This document shows, one piece after another, positions 33,231-43,936 of a DNA stretch of 64,000 nucleotides. How positions within the stretch are numbered: the stretch's first letter is position 1; every line of letters begins with the position of its first letter. The stretch lies in NCBI GenBank assembly GCA_019022495.1, contig JAFEKR010000008.1, positions 1,798,001-1,862,000 on the forward strand, written 5' to 3'. The notes beneath the pieces were generated by a model. It had not been told where the DNA came from. It saw only the letters and a list, made by a program, of their open reading frames with translations, and did not search any database. This DNA is from Epichloe hybrida (Eukaryota > Ascomycota > Sordariomycetes > Hypocreales > Clavicipitaceae). Made by a program: the position numbers and the translations under genes.

Positions 33231-35520
33231 TCAGCCGGGGCCAGACTCGGGGAACTTGGGGTGATTCGACTTCCCTGCCTCCGTCCTCTTCTTGTACGTG
33301 TTCTCGTCGGCCTCTTTGCCCGTGGCGTTCTCAGAGCGTTCCACGTGAAGCTCAACCTTGACGTATGGTCGAATGGTGCTGCCGCTTCGTGGATACTCAT
33401 GGTAATCGTCGCTCTCCGTCGGGATGTTGTGTCCAGCGAAGACAGTAATGTCGAGATCTAGCGTGATCCCCGGTGCTGCTTCGTCATGCGACTCAGCGGA
33501 CTTGTCGGAACTTTGATACCCAGGTGGTTTGAGAACCCATCCCTTTTCGCCCGCGAACATGCCCTCATTTAGCATCATCCCCGTGTCCATCTTTTGCCAG
33601 TTCATGGCCGCCATTTGGACGCCTCGTCTCCAGAACAGGCTTGGGTCAAGATTTGAACTAGTGACTCGCATCTTATCAGGATATGCCCTCATGAAAAAAC
33701 TCTTGTTGTGAAGGAAGACGTCTCGCGGATGTTTATGGTATAGTTCAAGAATGCGCTTTTCGCTGATGGAGAAGATGTGGGCGGGCTTCTTTGCCTCCTT
33801 GGTCTCGAATGCTTTGAAATGCTCGCTGCGAGTGTACACAGCAAGATTGCCCAAGCTATGGCATATTCGGCCGACGTTGTTCAGCTTGTCCTGTGATGAG
33901 TTTGGAGCGGGAGCCGATGCTGAGTTTTCGGGCGCCTTGAGCTGGCAATCGCTTCCGGACGACGACGAGGAGTCATCATATGTTTTGGTTGTATCGAGCA
34001 AATCAGGCGCGCTTTGAGACGTACACTGGGAAGTGTCCGCTACGAGAACTTCATCCCCGGTGCTTTGCGAGGTGCTTTGGGTTTTTATGACTTGCGGAGG
34101 GTCCTCCCCTACTTGTTGTACGGAAACAAGTGGTTCCATGATGGCATCAGCCTTCTTCACTTTCACCAAAATTTTGCGCTGCAGGTCTTGGAGTTTTGGC
34201 AGACGGAACCTCGGGTCAAAGTCCTCATGAGGCTCCGTAACGAGCAGATCCTGCCACACCTCCTTCATAATTTGAACCATAATCTCCTGTTGTTCCCAGT
34301 CGGCATGTACTTCAAGACTGATAATAATTGGCAAGTCATTGTTCTCAAAAGCAGACTCCTTGATGGCTTCGCATACTTCACGAAACCCGCAGGGAATGGT
34401 GAGGGTGTGCCCATGGGTCACAATAGGCTCTCCCCGTAGAGGACTCAACTGTCGAGGCTGTAGAGATGATGCAGGCGCTCCGTTCGGCCGCGCACAGACT
34501 TCAGTATCTCCTGGCTGTTTCGTATCTGGTAGATTGAGAACACTGCTTCTTGGTGAAGCGTCCTCGCCAAAGCTTCGGCTCTGCGCGCCGGCCGTTCTGG
34601 AATGTGAGGACGCTTTTTCGCCAAGATATTGCTTGCCAGTTTTGTGTGTCTCCTCCACGCTGTCCAAAGCGGCAACGGCTACGTTGGTCTGAGATGTTCG
34701 TGATGGCCCTCTGCTATGTCGTCCATGTGGCGATCTTGATCGGGCTCGACTCTGACCTGCTTCGCCGTTCCAAACATCGATCTCGATGCAGCGACAGCCT
34801 CTCAACAGCACCTTGTGCGTTTCTCTGTCAGTGACATCTGAGGAGCCATTACATTCGAGAGCAATTTCAAACTCACATTCCTATATGCTTCTGGCGTACT
34901 CTGAGAGGCCAATTGGTTGCCATCCAGATAGGTATTGTGACTGCTGTTGATGAAGTAGTTGGTGAGAGGCTTGGACAGGTCCTTGGGCGGAGGTGGGCCA
35001 GTTGCATCTACTTCGTAGTTTTTTAACCAGACGCGCCGGAAGTCCCAGACAGCATACTGCTCCTGGTCGAGATCTGACACGACTGGCTCGCATTGGACCT
35101 CTTTGAGAAACTTGTAGAGCTTTTCTTTCGACAAGTGGGCATCTGGACCTCTGAGATCATCGTAGAGCTGTTCCACGACATCATACATATGGTTGCTGAT
35201 GTGCACGTTTCCGTCGACGGGTTTCTGGTCTGTTGTCCGAGACATATTCTTCGCTGGCTTGGACAATAATGTAACCCCAACCATGCTCAAAAGTGCATGG
35301 CGAGCATTTTTGTTTGAGTTGCCGAATATCGACATGGTCGATGTACGTCGAGGAGACTCTGCATCGTTCGATTTGCGGCTCAGGAACCGTCGACGCTAGA
35401 GATGGAGCAAAGACTAGATTAGCCCAATGGATGGGACGGGATGCTCTGGGCTTGAACAACCTGAGACCCTGAAGATTGACATTGGCAACTTACCGCCGGC
35501 AAACCGCATAGAAAAGACAT
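33231..35520 (-). CDS. Phosphoinositide-specific phospholipase C, C2 domain truncated
   Basis: Minus-strand exons 35520-35494, 35395-34877 and 34811-33231 give 708 residues. The 27-base first exon is supported by junction [14 protein letters not shown] and [24 protein letters not shown] (His162) and [13 protein letters not shown], then VTHGHTLT (second catalytic His, 315). The X domain holds an insert of about 100 residues, Ser/Thr-rich, between the WNG and SPLRGEP strands. [24 protein letters not shown] and [19 protein letters not shown]2 begins [14 protein letters not shown], but the frame ends at 33231 after [13 protein letters not shown], about half way through C2. The enzyme cleaves PIP2 to IP3 and DAG and acts at membranes. 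The truncation may weaken membrane docking, or the real end may be spliced out of view. Confidence 0.88.
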
Positions 35521-38464
35521 GATGACCGCCGCTCTGCCACGCCAAGTCGTAGCGCGTTGGACCGTGCAATTGACGATCTAGCTCTATTTCAACGCCTGGC
35601 GGGCAGGAAAAGGAAGAGCGACTGGGGCAGATGATGGCACATCAAGCGCTGAGGTTGAGCAGGTACGTAGCTAAGTGCGTGCGAGATGGGCAAGGGCTCA
35701 GATGACGGCCGAATGCACAGAATCAATCTCTTGCCTCGTGAGCGAGGCTCTGACGTTCAAAGAGACCGAGGCGGGAACTTGAGCAGACAACGTCACGGCT
35801 CGGCTCAAATACGGAGCGAGCAGAGATCTGCAGCCTCACTCACTGGAGCTGCCCTGACACTGCATACACTGACTGCATGGCTTCTGGTCTATGTATCTGC
35901 TGGTCTCCTCCCTTGTCCTGCCTGCCTGTCTGTCAGCTTGCCTATCATCAAGTGGGACGTTGGCAAGTTGGCCGCGTGGCCCCCACCACCATGTTGATGA
36001 TGTCGAGAGGTTGGATGCAATTGTCACCCACATGCCTTTCTGTCTGATGGACTGGATGCTGGTCTGGTCTGAACCTACATGTACAGGTTGAGATGGTGAG
36101 CCAGGTAAGCCAGGGCTAGGGGATGTGGCGTGGTATTAAGATGTGACCTGATGTTGGAACAAGCTTCGATTATCAGGCAGTTATTACTAGTGAACACGTG
36201 CACGTGCGCTATCGATATTTGTAGTCCTGAAGGCATGCGGGGGCGTCTCTCTTCTTCATCATTCATCATCGATGACACGCATCGTCGACTGCATCTCCGG
36301 CTCAGTCTCCATCCACCAGGCCAAGCGCGACCGCTTTATTAATAATAAAAAAACCCCCCATGGGCCGAGAGCATGAGGCGCAAGTGCGCTCGTGGGGCTT
36401 CTCCCACGTCTTTACATGGACAGACGGACCGTAAGTCTTTCGTCAATTGATTCGAGTCAATCAACCCGCCTGACTGCCACAGAAACGCCCACTACCCTCC
36501 TCATTCTCACGCCGGTCTGACAACTCATCTCATCGTCTCGGGTCAATTGACGCTTTGGTACCCCGATGGGCCGGACGGGGAAAAGTCAACGTATGGCGTC
36601 GGTTCCAGAGTCGACGTTGACGCTGGGCGAGTCCATGAAGTATGGATGGGTGAAGAAGGCTGCACATACGTCATTGGAGAGTGACGATGGTGTGTGTTGC
36701 GCCATTGAAACATGTCGGGCGGGTGGCAATTTCATGTCCAAACACAGAAAATCGAATAGTAGTACCATGGCAATCATGCATGCCAATGTACGAAGAGAGA
36801 GCCTCCGTGTCTCTCCCGTCAAGGCCGATCAGGACTACACGTCGTCGATGGTCTTTCATAGCGAGCAGATGCACATGCGATAATGAAAGTAGGTACTCGG
36901 AGTGAGTCGACGGTAATTAACTACCCCTGGTTTTGGTGGGCACACACACATACGACTCTCTCTCACTCGTTTGCTCTCATACGGCCTCATCAACACCACT
37001 CTATACCGCCTTCTTCATCGCCAGAAGCGGCAATCGGTATAGGGCTCGAACCAATACCACCTTTCAATCTTTCTTTTGGATTCTGCGCAGAGTTTTATTC
37101 GGCATGATATGGCCCTGGCCTTTGATGCAATTCCTCGCTTTGTGTTGGACAATCAAGGGCAAAATTCCTTTGCCTGTCTGGCAACCTGTCCGGCACTCTA
37201 AAGCTTTCTAGGTCATCACCTCGGGGTTTTTGTACATGCAGCAGATCGATCTTCTACACCACTATATTTACCTCACGGCTTCGTTTCGGCAGATTCAGCT
37301 TCTCAATCCACGACTCAGCGCCTAGGGAGGGTTAGGTTGACCTTTTTTGTTCGTGAGCAGAAGACTTCCCATGGGATCAAATACACTAGCACTTTATATT
37401 TTTCTCGATGTGGAATTCTTATTTCCATGTCGACGTAGGGCATCACCACAAGCATCCTTCTCTTCACTATCACGTATAGGACTCACAGGCAAACATAAAT
37501 TCTAAATTTATTGCCTTCTCATATACGGACAGTGCTACAGAGGTAGGACTGAGTTTGCTGGAGCCAGTGGACAGACGAGGCATATTTGAAGCGTTGATGC
37601 AGTCGCCACATCCAACGATACGAGAGTATTGCCGCTCTCCCCTCAAGAGCCTTTTCAAACCTGCAACACTCTAGTAACGACGAGTTTTGAGCATATCTTG
37701 CCGCGCTTTGCCTCCGTCGACAGGATGCTGGTTCATTCACACAAAAACAGCTCGTACACTACAAGATCTCGTGGCTAGATGCACGATACTCGTTACGGCT
37801 TAAGAGGGGAGCATCACTCCGAGTCATTATCGGGGACGTAACTATTCAATTCCCTCACAAATACGTCGCAACCGTTGTAAAGCCGGGAATACACGTTCAC
37901 CTTCCAAGTTTCTTGTCTCGTAATGTCTGTGCCGATCGTTACGCAAGGGACGCCGCGTCGAGCGATCCACCGAATTGACTTGGTCTCAAAGTGACTTCCC
38001 GATAATTCTGCAGGCCAGTGTTATAGCGCCCTTGTTCACCAAGATGTCTCAAAGATGTAGGAAAGCGATGCTGCAAAGAACGAGCGTGGTCCTCGAGATG
38101 CCAATTGGTCTGGTAGATTTGGGTGTGGTCTAGGAGGCATCACGTCGAAATTGGGCTCTTCAACATACAGTTAGTTCACCATATGCTCACAGCGTATTTA
38201 CAAAATACGACAACAGCCACCCGTGTATTTTCTTGTGACTGCGAAAGCTTCGCATCTAGAGATGTCTCCGCCGGTGACATTGCTGGTTTTGAGATGGAGC
38301 CAAAACCAAACGGTCCACGATGATATAGTCCCAGGGAAAAGAATCTCACTATAAATGCAGAAAGATAACTGCCAAAAGACAGTTTTCCCCCACATCCGCA
38401 AAACTTGATCATCGTTTGATAAAGAGCAGGCGCTGCAAAAGGAAAAGCCCAAAAAGAAGGCTGA
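35521..38464. other. Gene-poor region between PLC and tRNA-Asn
   Basis: About 2.9 kb with no frame I can support. The last part is AT-richer. It includes a poly-A and C run near 36350-36360. Short frames have no domain or splice chain. Confidence 0.5.
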
Positions 38465-38538
38465 CTCCCCCGGAAAGGCTCGAACTTTCAACCTCCTGAT
38501 TAACAGTCAGACGCGCTAGCCAATTGCGCCACGGAGGA
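38465..38538 (-). tRNA. tRNA-Asn (anticodon GTT)
   Basis: A 74-base cloverleaf on the minus strand. Acceptor stem TCCTCCG pairs with CGGGGGA; D arm GCGC/GCGC with TTGG in the loop; anticodon stem TCTGA/TCAGG-type with loop CTGTTAA (GTT); T loop in GGTTGAAAGTTCGAGCC. Discriminator is G. It is followed by CTTTTTG, a pol III stop. No intron. It is identical to the copy at 39395-39468 on the other strand. Confidence 0.95.
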
Positions 38539-39394
38539 CGAGTCATTGTTGTGATTTTTGCTCACTAAAATTAACCATGTTGGCTAGCCGTTACGGCTTC
38601 AAGTGTTGACCCTCCCTTGAGGCATTATCCGTCGCGTTTGAAGTAGTGCGTCCTGCGACAGTCAATTGCACATGTAAAGAAGACGATTTGATTCTGAAAA
38701 AGAAGAGACAAGGATATTCCTACCCGTTTACTGTCTCTTTTGTTTCTTCGGCTGTGGGTACTGGGTTAAGTTAGTAATGGAAGACAAGCACGAACGATTG
38801 ACATACACATCCTAGTGCGTAGATAATTTTAATATATTTTCTCCGATATTATAGCTCAATTCTGGTTATCAAAACATATGGAAGACATCTTTTGATTACC
38901 CCCGACTACGTTCCAGTGCATAAATCGAGGTACTTGCCGTTCCTATTATTAGTTGCTTATGTGGCAAAACTTGTCTGGCGGACTTACCCTATCTTAAGAA
39001 ATATGGGAAAATCATGCATCCCGCGGGGGAAACGTGACTTTGTCAAGCGCAAGTTGGCATGGAAACAGATGATTTCGAAAACCACTCTGATTGACTGTTC
39101 AAAACAGTGACCAGGCTTTTGCATACTACACCAACCATTATTGACAGGGTTTTGCCACAGGTTGTTCGGTATTCGGTGTTTCCGGCTTGTGTATACTAGC
39201 AGCCCTTTGCACTGCTTGCATTTACAACTTTAGATACCGAGACACGGAAATATATGCAGGGAAACTCTGTGAATACTTGTATAAATTTGTATAAATTGAG
39301 AAAATCTAGTCCGAGTACGGTTGAACAGTGATGTAAACGTTCGGCAATCGCGTGTAGAGTACATGATCCAATGTTTTCTCGAGGGGGCAACAGG
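38539..39394. other. Spacer between inverted tRNA-Asn genes
   Basis: AT-rich, about 0.86 kb. No gene and no similarity beyond the tRNA genes was noticed. The sequences flanking the two tRNA copies differ, so it is not a simple large inverted repeat. Confidence 0.5.
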
Positions 39395-39468
39395 TCCTCC
39401 GTGGCGCAATTGGCTAGCGCGTCTGACTGTTAATCAGGAGGTTGAAAGTTCGAGCCTTTCCGGGGGAG
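39395..39468 (+). tRNA. tRNA-Asn (anticodon GTT)
   Basis: Same 74-base sequence as 38465-38538 but on the plus strand, read TCCTCCG to CGGGGGAG. Anticodon GTT lies in CTGTTAAT; B box is GTTCGAGCC. Directly followed by CTTTTTTTT at 39469-39477, the pol III terminator. No intron. Confidence 0.95.
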
Positions 39469-39478
39469 CTTTTTTTTC
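39469..39478 (+). terminator. Pol III terminator of tRNA-Asn
   Basis: A run of eight T residues starts one base after the tRNA-Asn discriminator. Four or more T residues suffice for RNA polymerase III termination. Confidence 0.8.
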
Positions 39479-40478
39479 TCTTTTTGCGAAATCTGCATCC
39501 GCTTCCGTTCATGACGTCGAATAAGCGTCCCTCGCAAAAAAAAAACAAGAACAACGACAACAAAGCCATTGATTTACAGTATACGCCATTTGCTTCATCG
39601 CGGCCCTCACATCCGCATCGAGGAAACACGCAACGATGGATTCGATCTACCGACATTACGGCGATACTAACAAGCCCGGGAACATTAATCGCAGTGGCTT
39701 CTTGCTTTGGCGCCTTTCACATGCAAAATGCGAAATGCGAAATGCGGGCACGAAAGGGCCGAGCACAAAAAACCAAAACCAGTTTCAGGGCCTCCTCAGT
39801 CCACCTCCATTGGGTCTGTGATCGGATCGGCTCAACTGGTTCTCCCCTCCCACGTCAAGTTTTCAGCATGCCGGCGGCAGACGAGCCGTACGCGTTTTTG
39901 GCCAGCGCCGCCGTCGGGAACCCAAACGGGTCTGTTTGGCAAACAGGTCCGGTTTCATGTCGAGATATCGTGGCTCACCCCGTCCCGATCCAGTTAGACT
40001 TTCGGGGCTGACATGCCAACCGCGGCCAATGCTGTCGCTGTCCGCTCCCCCATCTCGCTGCCGAACGGTCCATGGACTCCATGCTACCCACCAGATCGCA
40101 TGAAAACAGCCTTGTCGCATGAAAAGAGAGAGCCTCTAAGCCTCTGTCAAGCTGGGAAGTCTGCTAGCTCCACATCCTGCCACACATTCGGGTTCGATGT
40201 CTCAAAAAGTTGGCAACGGAACACACCGCCGCCGTCGTTTAGAGTCCTCGCTGGCTGAGCATATTCGTAGGCCTAGAAGATTTCGGACTTCCCATCGTCC
40301 CGGAGAGGGACTGGTTCGTAAAACTTCATGTCGTGCCATCCATGCTTATAGTCTTGCACACTTGCCTACCTGTTGGCTCCCACGACCTGTCTCGTTATAT
40401 CACCATTGTCCACAGTCCGCAGAGGGTGGCTGCGACCCATGGCATTCGTTTAACCCTAGCCAGACGTGAGATCGATAC
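39479..40478. other. Leader side of the 40.5 kb gene
   Basis: About 1 kb without a supported gene. A short AAATGCGAAATGCG repeat lies near 39727-39745. The region probably holds the promoter and leader of the 40479 gene. Confidence 0.45.
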
Positions 40479-43400
40479 ATGATGGAAACTCGTGGAAACT
40501 CCAGCCGGAGACCCATACATCAAACTCGATCTCATTTTGTCGACTCGGCCATGCCGTCAAGAAGAAGTATGTCTTCAGACTCTTCATCGTGCGTCGACAA
40601 CCACGCCGCTTTTCAAGAAGATCTCGCATACGCGGATGCTCAACGAGTCTCGAACAGGCTCTCGAAGCAAAAGCAGAAGGACTCCGAACCCAGCCTGTCG
40701 AGTCATCCCGCCTCCTCGCCATCTCACTTCTCTTCGTCAGGTACTAGCCGCTACTCTTATGCCTACCTCGCCGGATCACTGCCCAGTCTGTTAATTGAGC
40801 AGACTGATCAAGAGAGTGAGCGTGATAGAGGCAGGGGGGCATTTGAGACACATTCGCCAGGTCTGATGAGACCCGAACAGAGTCATTTGGCAGTACGCAG
40901 AAACAAGCGAGTATTGCAGCTGCAAAACCAAAAAGCATCAACGAGAAGCGGCGCTTCGGTCTCTGGTGACGCTTCTAGTCCGCAAAACCTGCATAATGCA
41001 ATTTGCCAAAATGTCATCAAATCCACTGTCCGCGTTGGCAGTGCTGTGAGTCCCCTCAGTCCACAGACCTTTCGCCGAAATGGGTGAGTATCTCACATAA
41101 TTATAGAGTGCGGCATGCGTCCCTGTTCCTGACATGTAAATAGCATAGATCACCAGGACGCAAGACAAAAAGTGCTGGACTCACACTTCACCAAGCTCGA
41201 TATCCTTCCTATTTCACCTCTCAACTCGAGCTTTGTAAACGACTCCAGAACAAGCTTGATTCATGAGCACGGTGCCCAAACCACCGGTTCCAACGACGAA
41301 GCACTTGTTTCTCCCGTTGGCGAAACTGATCGTGAGTTGACATGCGTGCCTATGCGCAGACAATCCATCTTGCAAACTCCTGGGGTGGCAACACGGCCAT
41401 CTCCAGATCTAAACGCATTACGAGACTTGACGATTGAGGCAACTCACGGGGTATCCAATGGGCAAAACCTGAGGGGAAGGTTCCACCACAAGCAGCTGTC
41501 TTTGCCCAACTTGCCCAGGGCTTTTGAGCAGGAGCGATCTGTCACTCCGTGTGAAACAAACTATCAGCAACTGGGTGGAATGAAGTTTGGTACCCTGCGT
41601 ATCACAAATGCATCGCCTATCCCGAGCTTTCAACGTCATAGTGAGGGTGAGGGTGAGGGTGAGGAAAAGAGGTCATCAGGAACAGAAACGCAAAATACCC
41701 ATCCCGCAACGTCTCGGGATCACAACAAGGCGAATCCACGTGGAGGATCACGTGGCCCCTCGAATCTTTCTGTCGTACAAGTTGCCCCAAAACCGACAAA
41801 ACTGGATGTCCTCCGATCAAAAGCAAAGAATTTCCATAGACGTGCTTTCTCACAGCCCATCAACTCCACTCACGATGATGACATCCTTTCTTCCGCCGAA
41901 TCATCCAACCTCAAGCGCCCAAATGAACGACTGCCAAACCTCATGGAGCTTATCGAGGAGCCCCGGGTAGATCCGGCGCGAGGGCGACTGTCATCTCATC
42001 CTTTCGCCCCAGCCAACTACTGGCAGAAGCAGAAACCAACCAAGCACAAGGGTGCAAGTCACGAAAAACCTAGCAAGGAGTGCTCTGTGAAGGAGACATT
42101 GGATGTGAGAAATGAACCAAGTGCGAGGCCAAATCGAGAGCATCCCTGCCGAACAAGCACAAATCAAGCTATTCGCAAGGGAGTATCTAGAGCAGACAGC
42201 GGCTTCTCTTCGACAGGATCGTCCCTGAACTCGCGCGGAACGCTTTCAAGCGCGGACAGCGCTTATAGCTCGGATGCATCGACTCAATCCCACACACCGC
42301 CGCTTGAGCAGCCCATAGCCATGAATGCCGCAGCAGATACTGAGGGTAAAATAACACCGACGCGCGATGGCCCAGATTCATCTGTCGTGGACGAACACAG
42401 TTGGATAGACAAAGTGGAAGAACATTCGACGGTCTCTGCACGCCAAGGAAAAAACCCCAAATCTACCAGCAGTCTGAAGCGACCTTCATTAAGAGCACGG
42501 CAGCGTGGTCAGGACATGTCCCTTCCTGAGCCCGGCGGCAATCTTCAGCGACGTTCAGCTCGGCCGCCCGGAGACAATGTAGACACCACAACAGCAAAAA
42601 CAGCTGAGCTCATCACAAAAGACATTGGCTCTCTTTTCACCGAAAACAGAAATGAATCCGAGAACACAAGGTCTGGTAAGCTGCCAAAATTTCTTGGTAA
42701 CTCAAGGAAAGAAGGTGGTGGAGTTGTTGCAACGGGCTTCGCTTCACACAACAACATCCAGACCGTTCCCCAAGTACCGCTTGATGTGGATGCAAGGTTC
42801 AGACATCGCAGTACAAACTTTCCTAGCACGTCCATGAAATTTTCCAAACAGCCTACTATCAGCACAGTTGGTGTTGCAGGCGGGGCTCAGTACAGCGTGA
42901 ACAGTTACAGTCGCAACAGCTACCGTGACGAGCGTACAAAGAGTCATAAATACCAGGATAGCATCGACATCGAACAGTCTTTCTCGGCCATGCCGCCTTT
43001 TCGCAAAGTCCAGCAAAGTGGCGGTTTTGTTCAGCACCAAGAAAAAGCAAGCACTTCGGACAAATCAAAACCAAATGCTTCCCTGCCTCCAAATGGGCCA
43101 ATTCGCAATTTGAACATGCACGACATCGAGACCAAATCAAGTCATTCCTCCTCGCCTGCGGTCCCAAGTCGACACCAAAACGCGGCCAACGCCGGTGCAC
43201 GACAGCCCCCACGACAAATCGATCGAGGTCAATTGGATCACCACGGGTCGTCCAAGCCAGGGTCGGCGCCGGGAGAAGTCCTCGCCTCGCGCCCATCAAA
43301 GGAACCCCCCTCGGAGCCTCCTGAGCGGCAATCCATCCTTCGAAGCACCTATTCTCAAAGGCCACCAAGGCCGCGGCAATCACACCAAGACTTTGACTAC

Positions 43401-43715
43401 GTTGGAGCTGTGTCGTCATATAGTACAGGCCATAAAGGTTTGCGGGGCTACCCATCTCTAAATTTCAGTGATGACTTGAAACGCCAAAGTCAGCTAGACT
43501 CGGGCCGGTATTGCCAGAGCGGGCAAGTGACGCAAGAAGATGTTCGGGCCTGGGCATTCAAACGCAAGCACTCGACGCTACTTCATCGACCTGCGTTCTC
43601 AGAATCAGTGGCCGTCGGTGCTCTGAAACGGCACACACAAGGCCCGGCACCTCGGTACCGTGTTTTGCACAGCTACAATTCACCGGCTTACAAGAACATT
43701 CCTATTTGGGGATGA
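40479..43715 (+). CDS. Large disordered protein, function unknown
   Basis: Exons 40479-41083 and 41144-43715 give 1058 residues; the intron (60 bases) has GTGAGT and AATAG and splicing gives RRNGIDHQDARQKVLDSHFTKLDILPISP. The protein is Ser/Arg/Pro-rich and probably disordered. FTKLDILPISPLNSS and RQSILQTP are short motifs that repeat in the style of phospho-regulated scaffolds. An (EG)n run, from a GAGGGT hexamer tract at 41640-41664, lies near residue 367. The C-terminal 50 residues (AFKRKHSTLLHRPAFSES, RYRVLHSYNSPAYKNIPIWG) look more conserved. I do not recognise a family. A role in cell polarity or signalling would be a guess. It converges on the beta-galactosidase gene, 221 bases away. 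Confidence 0.75.
41640..41664 (+). repeat. Hexamer repeat (GAGGGT)n in coding sequence
   Basis: Four GTGAGG units encode alternating Glu-Gly in the 1058-residue protein. In-frame hexamer growth or loss would not disrupt the gene. Confidence 0.8.
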
Positions 43716-43936
43716 CGAAGTCCACTTCTATAGGTCAGGGAACATGATGGATAGAGCATCTGAGGAACAAGTGCATCTCATGCATCGTGTCAAGACAAAT
43801 GAATGATGAAATAGATCAAACTTGATTTTTTTTTTTTTTTGGAAAAATTGACGACTATTTCTTGATGAGTGAGTCATGAAATGAAATGTGTCTTTACTTA
43901 GTAGATGAATAACAAATATGTACATCCTTCACATAG

